64,000 nt of DNA from Pseudomonas capeferrum. Its GTDB lineage: Bacteria > Pseudomonadota > Gammaproteobacteria > Pseudomonadales > Pseudomonadaceae. The notes under the pieces were generated by a model. That model ran no database searches and had not been told where the DNA came from. It saw only the letters and a list, made by a program, of their open reading frames with translations. Shown here piece by piece: positions 9,225 to 17,751 of the stretch (position 1 is its first letter; every line of letters begins with the position of its first letter). Position numbers and translations under genes: made by a program. The stretch is taken from NCBI RefSeq assembly GCF_013523055.1, contig NZ_JAAMQM010000013.1, forward strand, positions 62,001-126,000, in the 5' to 3' direction.

Positions 9225-11676
9225 TGGCGAATTGCCTCAACAGCTCGGCGGGTTGGCGCCGCGCTAGCTGCCACAACGGCCAGACACTGGCCAGAAGGCT
9301 GGTCAGCAATCCGAGCACGGCCAGTTGCAGCAGTTGTCCGGGGAACATGTACAGGGGAAGGCGCCAGCCGAATGCCTGCACGTTCACCACGGCCACCAGG
9401 CTCCAGGCCAGCAACAGGCCGAGGGGTATGGCCAATAGCACGGTGAGACTGCTCAGCATCAGGGTCTGCCCGAGCGACAGCCAGACCAGGCGTGAACGCC
9501 GCACGCCAAGCGCCCAGAGCGGTGCCAACTGGCCCAGGCGGCTCTGACTCAAGGTCAGCAGACTGATGAACAACGCCACGCCAGCGATCCCGAGCGTCAG
9601 GCTGTTGAGCGCCGCGGTGGCGGCGAAGGTACGGCTGAACACTTCCGTGGACCAGGCTTTCAAGTTGGCTTGCTCGATGACACGGCTGTCGTCCAGCGCG
9701 AAGCGTTGCTGCAACTGCGTCTTGAGCGGCGCGACCCGGTCGGGTGGCAGGCTCAGGCTGAGGTTGGTCAGGCTTGCCTCTGGCAGGTTCCCGCGCAGCC
9801 AATCGGCATTGACCAGCAAATGCCCCTTGGGGTTGCCATAGTCGGCGTAGATGCCCACCACGGTCATGGGCTGTACGGGATTGGCAGGGAACTCGAGTCT
9901 GTCACCCAAGCCCAGCTCAAGGCGTCGGGCCAACTGTTCGCTGAGCATCAACGCATCGCCGGAGGCCAGTCGCTCCCATGCCTTGGCGCTCTGTTCCAGC
10001 AGAGGCCAGTGCTCGCGGTAGTCCTGATGGTCGATGATGCCTTGGACCTGCACCGGCCATGCCTGAAGCCGCACTTCAAGTCGCCAGCTCGGCAACACGG
10101 CGGTCACGCTCGGCTGTTGTCGGAGCCAGTCGCTTATCTGCAACGCCTGCTCGGTGTCCTGGGGCGTCACGTACAACGAGGCGGACAGACGCTGGTCAAG
10201 CCAGCCGTTGAAGGTCTTGCGGAACCCTTCGGTCATGCTCCCCACGCCGACACTGGCCGCCAGTGCCAGGAGCAAGGCCATCAGTGCCAGACTCAACGCT
10301 GGCAGTTGCTGGCGGCTGTCGGCGATGAACCACTGCGCCAAGGGTCGTCGGCAGATGCGCTCCAATCCGCCCAGGGCGGCATCGAGCAATGCGGGCAGCA
10401 GCAGCGCAGCCGCCAGTAGCAAGGCGGCGAGCAGGATGAAGGCGCTGGTCAGGCTGTTACCGAAACGCCAGCAGACGAATGCCACCAGCATCAGCACCAC
10501 CGCGGCGCCCGCCTGGCGCCTCACCCATGGGCCTTGGGCAAGCAGCCAGGCCTGGGGCTGCGCCAAGGCAAGCAACGGTAGTCGGGCGGCACGCAGAACG
10601 CTGCTCGTGCCTGCGGCCAGGGCACCGAACACACTGACGCCTACCCCCGCCAACCACCACTCGAGCGGCAGGCTCAAGTGACCGGCGACTTGTGCGCCGT
10701 ACAAGCCGCGCAGGCTGGCGGCGAAATTCGGGAGCATCAGGCCAGCCAGGAGATAGCCACTGACCACCCCGGCCAACCCGCCCAGCACTGCGAACACGCC
10801 TAGCTCCAGGGCCAGACCGAGCACCAGGGTCCTTACACTGATCCCGCAGGCACGCAGGGTGCGGATCAGTCCCCTCCGTTGTTCGAGCGCCAAGCCGATG
10901 GCGGCATGGGCTATGAACAGGCCGACGACGAAAGCCAGCAGGCCGAGCGCGGTAAGGTTGAGGTGGAAGCTGTCGGTCAGCCGCTGCAGATCGCCGTCAT
11001 CGCTCGGAGACTGCAGTCTCAGGCGGTCGGCGATGTCGGCAGGCAAGGTCGCCGCATCGCCCATCAGCATCAGTCGCGTCAGTTGTCCTGGCGCCTGTAG
11101 CAGCGCCTGCGCATGACCGATATCGACCACGATGACGCCCGGCGCCAACTCAGGCTTGAGGACGAAAGGCGGCAACGCCTGGCCATCCTCTGTCGTGACC
11201 CGATCCGTCCCCTTCAAGCCCAGTTGCTGCAAAGTGTCAGGGCTGACCCAGGCCTGCCCCGGACTGCCGATGAAGGCGTCCAGATCAAAGCCCTGAGCCG
11301 GAGTCCCGGCGATGGCCGTCGCGGGCGGTACGCTCAGCGGCTCGATGCCGATCAGCCGGATGTTCAGCGCATGCTCCCCGGCAAGCCGTAACCGGCCCTC
11401 CAGGAGGGGTGATACCGGCCAGCCCAGCTGGCGCAACTTCACATAGAGCGCCTGTTCGAACCGATCGGTTCCCTGCGGCACCAACTGCGCCTGGGTAGGC
11501 CCGGCCAGCACCGCGCTGGCACGGGCGTAGTCGGTCCGGGCCTGGTCGTTGAGCGCCTGGACACCGGTCCACAGCGCCGTAGCCAGCCACAAGCCGACAA
11601 GGATGCTGAAGAATTGCAGGCGATGTCGCCACCAATGGCTCAGCAGCGCCTGCAAGGTGATCGTCAAAGGGCTCAT
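9214..11676 (-). CDS. MacB/FtsX-type ABC transporter permease (two FtsX domains)
   Basis: 820 aa inner-membrane permease. An N-terminal membrane segment (HWWRHRLQFFSILVGLWLATALW) and a periplasmic domain precede a first FtsX block (LTALGLLAFVVGLFIAHAAIGLALEQRRGLIRTL), and a second duplicated block ends in LASVWPLWQLARRQPAELLRQFANEA. The expected layout is 8-10 membrane segments. The start is ATG 11676, overlapping the ATPase stop in TGATG. The fused double permease replaces separate AttF and AttG proteins. This family usually moves lipids or lipoproteins or does mechanical work rather than importing solutes. Confidence 0.82.
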   Translation of the reverse strand: MSPLTITLQALLSHWWRHRLQFFSILVGLWLATALWTGVQALNDQARTDYARASAVLAGPTQAQLVPQGTDRFEQALYVKLRQLGWPVSPLLEGRLRLAGEHALNIRLIGIEPLSVPPATAIAGTPAQGFDLDAFIGSPGQAWVSPDTLQQLGLKGTDRVTTEDGQALPPFVLKPELAPGVIVVDIGHAQALLQAPGQLTRLMLMGDAATLPADIADRLRLQSPSDDGDLQRLTDSFHLNLTALGLLAFVVGLFIAHAAIGLALEQRRGLIRTLRACGISVRTLVLGLALELGVFAVLGGLAGVVSGYLLAGLMLPNFAASLRGLYGAQVAGHLSLPLEWWLAGVGVSVFGALAAGTSSVLRAARLPLLALAQPQAWLLAQGPWVRRQAGAAVVLMLVAFVCWRFGNSLTSAFILLAALLLAAALLLPALLDAALGGLERICRRPLAQWFIADSRQQLPALSLALMALLLALAASVGVGSMTEGFRKTFNGWLDQRLSASLYVTPQDTEQALQISDWLRQQPSVTAVLPSWRLEVRLQAWPVQVQGIIDHQDYREHWPLLEQSAKAWERLASGDALMLSEQLARRLELGLGDRLEFPANPVQPMTVVGIYADYGNPKGHLLVNADWLRGNLPEASLTNLSLSLPPDRVAPLKTQLQQRFALDDSRVIEQANLKAWSTEVFSRTFAATAALNSLTLGIAGVALFISLLTLSQSRLGQLAPLWALGVRRSRLVWLSLGQTLMLSSLTVLLAIPLGLLLAWSLVAVVNVQAFGWRLPLYMFPGQLLQLAVLGLLTSLLASVWPLWQLARRQPAELLRQFANEA

Positions 11677-12341
11677 CACACGCCCTCGGTCTGCACGCGA
11701 CCTGCATGCAGGAAGCAGCGTCGTGCCAAGCGTGCCGCCAGGCGCGGGCTGTGGGTCACCATCAGGACACTGCTGCCCGCCTCGCCAACCAACTCCAGCA
11801 AGAGGGCCAGCACTTCGTCGCTGCTGGCCTCATCGAGGCTGCCCGTGGGCTCGTCCGCCAGCACCAGCGCAGGCCTCGCGGCCAGCGCCCGCCCGATAGC
11901 GACCCGTTGTTGCTGCCCGCCGGACAGCTGTTCGGGATAGCGTTGTAGCAGCGCTGCCAACCCGAGGCGCTCTGCCAGGTAATCCACCCATCGCGGGGTG
12001 TGCCGCCCGGCCAGGCGAGCCTGAAACGCCAGGTTGGACGCCACGTTCAAGCTGCTGATCAGGTTGTACTGCTGAAACACCAGCCCGATCCCCTCCCGGC
12101 GCCAGCGCGCCAGGGCCGCCTCCGAGCGTCCATCGAGCGGTTCGTCGTCGATCAGGATGCGCCCACTGTCGGCACGGTCGAGGCCGGCCACCAGGTGCAG
12201 CAGCGTGCTTTTGCCACTGCCCGATTCGCCCATCAGCGCCAGGCTGCTGCCTCGCGCCAGGGTCAGGTCGACGCCCTGCAAGACCGGGAGCGTGCCTTGG
12301 GCAGTATTGAAGGACTTGCATAACTGTTCGACGACCAGCAT
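11676..12341 (-). CDS. LolD/MacB-type ABC transporter ATPase
   Basis: 221 aa nucleotide-binding subunit for the downstream permease. Walker A GESGSGKST (residues 38-46), Q-loop VFQQYNLI, ABC signature LSGGQQQR, Walker B LVLADEPTG and switch histidine MVTHS are all present, so it should be active. ATG 12341 was chosen because AAGGAT lies upstream; a TTG codon precedes it in frame. It is the first gene of the three-gene operon and overlaps the permease by one base (TGATG). Confidence 0.88.
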   Translation of the reverse strand: MLVVEQLCKSFNTAQGTLPVLQGVDLTLARGSSLALMGESGSGKSTLLHLVAGLDRADSGRILIDDEPLDGRSEAALARWRREGIGLVFQQYNLISSLNVASNLAFQARLAGRHTPRWVDYLAERLGLAALLQRYPEQLSGGQQQRVAIGRALAARPALVLADEPTGSLDEASSDEVLALLLELVGEAGSSVLMVTHSPRLAARLARRCFLHAGRVQTEGV

Positions 12342-12531
12342 CAACGATCATCCTTGCTTCGCCCGGCGCCACTGGGCTGGCATTGCAACAGGCATGGCCT
12401 GGACCGTCCGACTTGTCGTGCGAGGCGCCAGGCTGCCAGGAAAAGCCTTGCGATTGAGCTTCGACCACCGCGGGGCCGATCTTGCTCATCTCATCACGCC
12501 TTCGAGGGGCCAGGCCCGGGGGCCTCCAGCG

Positions 12532-13302
12532 TCATGCCAATGGCAAGCGGGCTATTTCAGGACGGGCGAACAGATATCCTTGCATCAGTTCGATGCCCTG
12601 GGCCAGCAATGCATCGCGTTCCTGTTCGGTCTCCACCCCTTCGGCGATCAGCGTGATACCCAGCCGCTGAGCCACCAGCACGATTCCCGCCACGATCGCT
12701 TCACGCACCGGGTCCGCGCCCATGTTGCGGGTCAACGCCATGTCCAGCTTGAGCACATGTGGCTGGAACTCGGCCAGCAGGTTCAACCCCGAATACCCGG
12801 ATCCGAAGTCGTCGATGGCGGTGGTGAAACCCTGGCGCTCGTATTCCTGGAAGATCGACTTGAGGTGATCGGGCTCCTGGACCTTTTCGCCTTCGGTGAC
12901 TTCGAACATCAACCGGTTGGTGGGAAAGTCGAATGCCTGGGTGGCCTCAAGCGTGGCGCGGATGCAGGTCGCGGCACGATAGACGGCATTGGGCAGGAAA
13001 TTGATGCTCAACTTGCAATCATCGAGCTTGTGCAACTGTAGACCCGCGGCCAGCTCGATGGCCTTTACCCGGCACACCTGATCGAAGCGATACAGGTTTT
13101 GCGCATTCACTTTTGCCAGTACGTTGGCCGCGCCCTCCCCGGCAGGCCCGCGTACCAGTGCCTCATAGGCGAATGGCTTGCCGGTCGGCACGTGCAGGAT
13201 AGGCTGGAAGGCCATGGTGATTTCAAACCCGAGCGCCTCGCGATTGCGGCACTGCGAACAGCCCACCGGCTCGAACGGCTCTGGGAAAATGGCCTGGTTC
13301 AT
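12532..13302 (-). CDS. EAL-domain cyclic-di-GMP phosphodiesterase
   Basis: 256 aa stand-alone EAL protein from ATG 13302, preceded by CGGAGG; the frame reaches 13356 but that leader has no ribosome binding site. Catalytic motifs are intact: YEALVRG (E47), SINFLPN, FEVTEGE, DDFGSGYSGLN, LKLDM and AEGVE, so it probably cleaves c-di-GMP. A short N-terminal extension holds a CSQC pair (C15, C18), and no GGDEF, PAS or membrane part is present. It is divergent from the TrmH gene; its input signal is not apparent. Confidence 0.85.
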   Translation of the reverse strand: MNQAIFPEPFEPVGCSQCRNREALGFEITMAFQPILHVPTGKPFAYEALVRGPAGEGAANVLAKVNAQNLYRFDQVCRVKAIELAAGLQLHKLDDCKLSINFLPNAVYRAATCIRATLEATQAFDFPTNRLMFEVTEGEKVQEPDHLKSIFQEYERQGFTTAIDDFGSGYSGLNLLAEFQPHVLKLDMALTRNMGADPVREAIVAGIVLVAQRLGITLIAEGVETEQERDALLAQGIELMQGYLFARPEIARLPLA

Positions 13303-13605
13303 GCTACCTCCGAATGGCCTGATATCGACGTTGATACTGCGTTGTGGATCAAGCACTGGCGCCGAAACGGCCTGGTCGCTCCCTGCAAACTATCAATGCT
13401 CATCCTAAGCGTTATCGGCATTTCGTGGAAAAAGCTGAGCACCCTCTCAAACAATATCGTCGTCCGCTCGTAGCTGGACCTTTCCCGCGGCGAAATACCG
13501 GGCGAGAGCGTGGTGAAAGGCACCGGCGCAGTCCCGGAAAACCGATTTTCAGCTTGGAAAGCCCAACGGCGGATATAATGCCCGCTTTTGCGAGAAACCA
13601 AGGCC
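13303..13605 (+). promoter_or_regulatory. Divergent intergenic region with a TATAAT -10 toward trmH
   Basis: 303 bp between the EAL gene and the TrmH gene. A perfect TATAAT lies at 13574-13579, 27 bp before the GTG start on the plus strand. The best -35-like element, TTGGAA at 13554-13559, gives only a 14-bp spacer, so the -10 alone is the supporting evidence. Confidence 0.35.
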
Positions 13606-14076
13606 GTGGCCAACAAGCGATACAGCTGCATCGGGCTTTTCAACCCCAAATCTCCGGAGAACGTAGGCTCGGTCATGCGCGCAGCCGGCTGCTATGGCGC
13701 GAGCACGGTGTTCTACACCGGCAAACGCTACGAACGCTCGCGCGATTTCGTGACCGATACCAAGCGCGTGCATTACGACATTCCCCTGATTGGCGTGGAT
13801 GACCTGAAAATGATCATCCCGCTGGGATGCACGCCCGTTGCCGTGGAACTGGTCGAAGGTGCCCGCTCGTTGCCCGAATACACTCATCCGGATCGCGCCA
13901 TCTACATCTTCGGTCCCGAGGACGGCACCCTGGACGATAGCGTCAGGGCATGGTGCGAGGACACCATCTACATTCCGACACAGGGCTGCATGAACCTGGC
14001 GGCGACGGTGAACGTGGTGCTGTATGACCGAATGGCTAAGGGAAACAACACGCGCTCCGGGCCGAAGTTCAAGTGA
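13606..14076 (+). CDS. TrmH/SpoU-family RNA methyltransferase
   Basis: 156 aa single-domain SPOUT methyltransferase. The frame opens at 13588, but GTG 13606 (MANKRYSCIGLFNPKSPEN) follows an AAGG site and fits family N-termini. Motif 1 is NPKSPENVGSVMRAAGCYG. The trefoil-knot AdoMet site is AIYIFGPEDGTLDD and YIPTQGCMNLAATVNVVLYDR near the C-terminus. It would methylate a ribose 2'-OH of tRNA or rRNA; the target cannot be read from sequence. Compact TrmL-like enzymes of this size are close relatives. Confidence 0.82.
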   Translation: MANKRYSCIGLFNPKSPENVGSVMRAAGCYGASTVFYTGKRYERSRDFVTDTKRVHYDIPLIGVDDLKMIIPLGCTPVAVELVEGARSLPEYTHPDRAIYIFGPEDGTLDDSVRAWCEDTIYIPTQGCMNLAATVNVVLYDRMAKGNNTRSGPKFK

Positions 14077-14094
14077 CCTCACCCTGAGGGAAAG

Positions 14095-14113
14095 GTGGAT
14101 CGGGTCGATCCAC
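14095..14113. terminator. Possible bidirectional terminator between convergent genes
   Basis: Perfect 8-bp stem GTGGATCG / CGATCCAC with a 3-base loop in the 50-bp space between the convergent trmH-like and glyoxalase genes. No clear T-run on either side. Confidence 0.4.
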
Positions 14114-14126
14114 TCTGCGCGCGAGA

Positions 14127-14657
14127 TCAGCTTTGACAGAACCGAATCCGATTTCCGAAAGGATCATGGACTTCCAGGACCAGCCCCCATCCTTGTCGAA
14201 CGATATCCGGGCGACCGTATCCGTAGCGCTTGCCCAGCAGCTCATCCCTTAGCAACTCTATGTTCCGCATGGGCACAAAGACCGTCGATCCTGGACTTGC
14301 ATCGCCGTGATGCTCGGAAAGATGCAGATGGAGGCCGTTTCGGCTTATACCCAGGTACAGAGGCAAGTCCGCTTCGAATCGATGCTCGAACTCGACGCCG
14401 AAGCCGAGAAAGCCAAGATAGAACTCTCGTGCCTTGGTTTCATCGAACATCCGCAATATCGGAACAGGCCTGTCGAAGGTGATAGCGGTCGGAGCGTTGT
14501 CAGGGGGCAGCAGCGCGGCAGCGGTATTCCAGTCCTTGTAACCCAGCTGCCGCGCGACCAGCTCAAGTGCGGTGGAGTGCGAGACTTCATGATTACGCGC
14601 TTCCAACGAGGCGCGCAGGCTCTTGGCCATCTGCTTGGCTTTCTCGATTGACGACAT
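14127..14657 (-). CDS. Glyoxalase-superfamily (VOC) protein with N-terminal helical domain
   Basis: 176 aa from ATG 14657, with CAAGGAGAAG directly upstream. Residues 1-about 55 (MSSIEKAKQMAKSLRASLEA; LVARQLGYKDWNTAAALL) form the helical glyoxalase-related N-domain. The rest is one VOC module (ITFDRPVPILRMFDETKAREFYL; DLPLYLGISRNGLHLHLSEH; VLEVHDPFGNRIRFCQS), as in bleomycin-resistance-like proteins. No resistance substrate can be assigned. Confidence 0.72.
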   Translation of the reverse strand: MSSIEKAKQMAKSLRASLEARNHEVSHSTALELVARQLGYKDWNTAAALLPPDNAPTAITFDRPVPILRMFDETKAREFYLGFLGFGVEFEHRFEADLPLYLGISRNGLHLHLSEHHGDASPGSTVFVPMRNIELLRDELLGKRYGYGRPDIVRQGWGLVLEVHDPFGNRIRFCQS

Positions 14658-14887
14658 CACTTCTCCTTGAGTCGAAGCATTCTGGTGCTCGCGTTGCCAA
14701 ACCTCGACTATCAAGAGAGATGCGTGGAGTCTGGAAGAGAAATGCTTTTACCTTTCCGTGTCGGAGCGAGCGGCGGGCAGCATTGGCCAACGCCGATGCT
14801 ACCTATTCGCTGCCGAACACGGAAGCCTCCTTGGGCGAAAAATCTTCCAGGAGCCGACAGGGCTATCGCGGGTATCGCGCAGCACAG

Positions 14888-15080
14888 ACCGTGGAGGAAA
14901 TTCCATGGTGCATGGAAAGTCCTCTCCAGAGTCCATGCATACCTTAAGAACTGGGTAAACCGACTCTCCTAGCTTGCACAGCTCCAGGTGGGAGCTGTGC
15001 AAGCTAAAAGAATTGGTGTTGTGCCTGGTTTTCGAGTCTGGAGAGGGCTTCCCGTATACCATGGAATCTCCTCCACGGTT
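14888..15080. repeat. About 190-bp nested palindromic element
   Basis: Outer arms 14888-14934 and 15080-15034 are inverted copies over about 47 bp with roughly 40 matches (both read ACCGTGGAGGA.ATTCCATGG inward). Inside is a perfect 16-bp hairpin: CTTGCACAGCTCC (14973-14985) pairing with GGAGCTGTGCAAG (14991-15003) with loop AGGTG, plus flanking AG/CT and T/A pairs. No gene is seen anywhere in 14658-15164 (507 bp). A shorter related palindrome occurs at 31304-31357, so it is a repeat family rather than only a terminator. Confidence 0.7.
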
Positions 15081-15164
15081 TTGCTACGCCGCACATGATG
15101 GACGGGCGTTTGGATAATCGATTCCTGTCAACGCCCCGACTCCCTCATCCGCTCAACTCCTCCC

Positions 15165-16058
15165 TCACTGCATCCACGGCGGAGGCGGCTCTTCGCCTTT
15201 CACCGAGCCACGCTCGGCATCGGCACGCGCCGCGCGCCGGCGCTCGTCATCGAGCCTGGCGGCATCGATCTCGCGCAATACCCCGCCCACATCGGCTTCA
15301 TGGTCATCGTCCTTGAATTGACCGGTCAACGAGGTCTCGGGCAACAGCTCGCCCGCCTGGTAGAGCGACCACATCTCCCTTGCGTAGCGGGTGTCCTGGA
15401 GCTCGGGGGCAAAGCGGCCGAAATAGGCCCTCATGTTCCCCACATCGCGCTCGAGCATGCTGAAGGCATGGTTGTTGCCCGCCGCGTCCACCGCTTGCGG
15501 CAAGTCGATGATCACGGGGCCGTCCGGCCCAAGCAGGACGTTGAACTCGGACAGGTCGCCATGCACCAGCCCGGCACACAGCATCAGCACGATCTGGCGA
15601 ATGACGAAGGCATGGTATTCGAGGGCCTGATCAGGCTCCAGGTAAACGTCGTTCAGTCGAGGGGCGGCGTCGCCATGGGCGTCCGTCACCAGTTCCATCA
15701 ACAGCACGCCATCGAGGAAATCGTAGGGCTTGGGTACGCGCACGCCCGCGCTGGCCAGCCGGAACAGCGCCGCGACTTCGGCGTTCTGCCAGGCATCCTC
15801 GGCCTCCTTGCGTCCGTACTTGGAACCCTTCGCCATGGCCCGGGCCTGGCGGCTGTTGCGCACCTTGCGCCCTTCCTGGTATTCGGCAGCCTGACGGAAA
15901 CTGCGTTTGTTGGCTTCCTTGTAGACCTTGGCGCAACGCAGCTCGGTACCGCAGCGTACGACGTAGACCGCCGCCTCCTTGCCACTCATCAAGGGTCGCA
16001 ACACTTCATCGACCAGCCCGTCTTCAATCAGCGGTTCAATCCGTTTTGGAGTCTTCAT
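15165..16058 (-). CDS. RIO1-like serine protein kinase
   Basis: 297 aa from ATG 16058 (MKTPKRIEPLIEDGLVDEVLRPL); the frame continues upstream without a ribosome binding site, and the one at 16058 is also weak. Kinase landmarks are SGKEAAVYVVRC (nucleotide loop), LRCAKVYKEA (ATP-binding Lys), catalytic loop HGDLSEFNVLL and metal-binding IIDLPQAVD, all as in bacterial RIO1 proteins. The C-terminal about 50 residues are charged and end in EEPPPPWMQ. Bacterial RIO kinases have no firmly known role; eukaryotic ones act in 40S ribosome maturation. It stands alone. Confidence 0.85.
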   Translation of the reverse strand: MKTPKRIEPLIEDGLVDEVLRPLMSGKEAAVYVVRCGTELRCAKVYKEANKRSFRQAAEYQEGRKVRNSRQARAMAKGSKYGRKEAEDAWQNAEVAALFRLASAGVRVPKPYDFLDGVLLMELVTDAHGDAAPRLNDVYLEPDQALEYHAFVIRQIVLMLCAGLVHGDLSEFNVLLGPDGPVIIDLPQAVDAAGNNHAFSMLERDVGNMRAYFGRFAPELQDTRYAREMWSLYQAGELLPETSLTGQFKDDDHEADVGGVLREIDAARLDDERRRAARADAERGSVKGEEPPPPWMQ

Positions 16059-16234
16059 CGGTATCTGGTTCTGGGTCCTATTTTCGCTAATACGGGTCGC
16101 ACGGGTTGTCGGCCATCCTCTCACAGCCTGATGCGACTTGCTCGGTCGAGATGCAACAAGTGTTCACTTGGACAGCCTTCAGGGTGCAATCCATGCGGCA
16201 TGCCATCACTCGAGGCCTCGTTCGATGATCGATC

Positions 16235-17545
16235 TCAGTGCCCCAGTTCGCGAAGCTTGCGGTAAAGGGTTCTTTCACTGATTCCCAGCGCCTCGGCAAG
16301 TTCGGTCCTGGATCCTTCGAATACAGCGAGCTGATGCGCGATGTGGGCAAGCGTCTTGTCTACCTTGCGCGCCGAGGTGCCGAGAGTGCCTTGCCCGAGC
16401 AGATCGCCAGGCAGGTCCTTGTCACGGATGACGCCGTCGTCACTGAACAGCAGTGCCCGCTCGATGATGTTCTTGAGTTCCCGGATATTTCCAGGGAATG
16501 CGTAGTGTTGCAGATGCTTCATGGCCGACGGCTCGACCACGGCCCTGCCCCCGGGGACGATGCGTTGCAGATGGCTTTCCACCAGCAGCGGCAAATCCTC
16601 CCCGCGTTCCCTGAGTGGCGGGAGGGTAATGGGGAACGCGCTGATCCGGTAATACAGGTCCTGCCGGAAGGTCCCCTGCTCTACCATGCGCTTCAGTGGT
16701 TTGTGCGTGGCCACCACCAGGCGGAAATCCGAGTGGATGGTGCGCACGCTGCCGACGGGCCTCAGGGTGCCCGATTCGATCAGGCGCAACAGCTTGACCT
16801 GCATGGACAGGGGTACATCTCCGATTTCATCGAGAAACAGCGTGCCCCCGTGGGCCGCTTCCGCCAACCCGATCTTCTTGTAGAGCGCTCCCGTGAACGA
16901 ACCCTTTTCATGCCCGAACAGCTCGCTCTCGAAAAGCGACTCGGTGAGTCCGGTGCAATCCACCACGACCAGAGGCCCGTTGGCGCGGGGGCTACCCTTG
17001 TGAAGCGCCCTGGCAAACAGCTCCTTGCCAGTGCCTGACTCGCCCTGCAGCAAGACGGGGATACTGGCAGGCGCCGCTCGCTGCAAGCTGCTCAGCGCCT
17101 CCTTGAACGCTGGCGAGGCACCCACGAGCCCTTGCCGCTGCGGTTGCGCAGCCGCGAGCTCCACGGTACTCAATCGCTCGACATAGGCGACGACCTGCCC
17201 CACCCGATCGAGGATCGGACGCAGTTCAACATCGACATGCTCCGGCCCGCGCGGGGTGTGATGGATATGCAGCACTCGCTCCGCGCCTTGGCTGTCGAAT
17301 GCCTTGCGCATGGGGCAATGCTCGCCCGCCTGGTCACAGGGAACGGCGTAGGCATGGGAAACCCTGAAGCATTTCGAACCGACGTGCTGCCTGCCCTCGA
17401 CACCGAAGTGGCGCTGGTAGGCGCTGTTGGCGGCAATGATGTTGTAGTCGGTGTCCAGAATGATGGTCGGGCACTCATCGTGCTCCAGATACGACTTCAA
17501 TGCCTGGACGTCAGGCTGGTCCGTGCCGGCCGGGAGGCTATTCAT
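16235..17545 (-). CDS. fisR: FisR-type sigma-54-dependent activator sensing sulfane sulfur
   Basis: 436 aa. An N-terminal PAS-like sensor (about 1-130) is followed by an AAA+ sigma-54 interaction domain (Walker A GESGTGKE, GSFTGA loop, FLDEIGDVP) and a C-terminal Fis helix-turn-helix (LAEALGISERTLYRKLREL). The sensor has C59, C70 and C77. Their 11- and 7-residue spacing equals that which I recall for the reactive cysteines C53/C64/C71 of Cupriavidus FisR, which senses polysulfide and activates pdo-sqr. The gene is divergent from pdo, sqr and tauE. Start ATG 17545 (MNSLPAGTDQ) avoids an upstream leader that overlaps the ACTGCCA repeats. Confidence 0.85.
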   Translation of the reverse strand: MNSLPAGTDQPDVQALKSYLEHDECPTIILDTDYNIIAANSAYQRHFGVEGRQHVGSKCFRVSHAYAVPCDQAGEHCPMRKAFDSQGAERVLHIHHTPRGPEHVDVELRPILDRVGQVVAYVERLSTVELAAAQPQRQGLVGASPAFKEALSSLQRAAPASIPVLLQGESGTGKELFARALHKGSPRANGPLVVVDCTGLTESLFESELFGHEKGSFTGALYKKIGLAEAAHGGTLFLDEIGDVPLSMQVKLLRLIESGTLRPVGSVRTIHSDFRLVVATHKPLKRMVEQGTFRQDLYYRISAFPITLPPLRERGEDLPLLVESHLQRIVPGGRAVVEPSAMKHLQHYAFPGNIRELKNIIERALLFSDDGVIRDKDLPGDLLGQGTLGTSARKVDKTLAHIAHQLAVFEGSRTELAEALGISERTLYRKLRELGH

Positions 17546-17582
17546 GGTCTTCGGTATCACTTGGTAACGGGATCCGGCAGAT

Positions 17583-17621
17583 ACTGTCACAAACTGCCAG
17601 ATTACTGCCAAACAACTGCCA
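17583..17621 (+). promoter_or_regulatory. Putative FisR enhancer: four phased ACTGYCA repeats
   Basis: ACTGTCA at 17583 and ACTGCCA at 17593, 17604 and 17615, spaced 10, 11 and 11 bp, so all lie on one face of the helix. They sit just upstream of fisR and about 130-170 bp before pdo, the usual place for sigma-54 enhancer sites. Assignment to FisR is inferred from position. Confidence 0.55.
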
Positions 17622-17703
17622 TTTTGTCGTGCCGCGAACGCTTTCCGTAGCGCCGACCCCAGCGATACCCCAGAAAACCGGTGGCGCAGTGCAGTCTCGC
17701 AGG

Positions 17704-17718
17704 TGGCATGGATCTTGA
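17704..17718 (+). promoter_or_regulatory. Weak sigma-54-like promoter of pdo-sqr-tauE
   Basis: TGGCATGGATCTTGA resembles TGGCAC-N5-TTGC: the -24 GG is kept but the -12 GC reads GA. It is about 35 bp before the pdo start and about 100 bp after the enhancer repeats. No better GG-N10-GC pair was found in the interval. Confidence 0.35.
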
Positions 17719-17751
17719 GTCATTGCCCTGCACATCCGAAGGAGCAAGAGC

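Noticed and set aside
8103-9446. 447-codon plus-strand frame opposite the AttH-like gene
   Set aside because: Shadow of the lipoprotein and permease genes, whose signal peptide, overlaps and family motifs are convincing.
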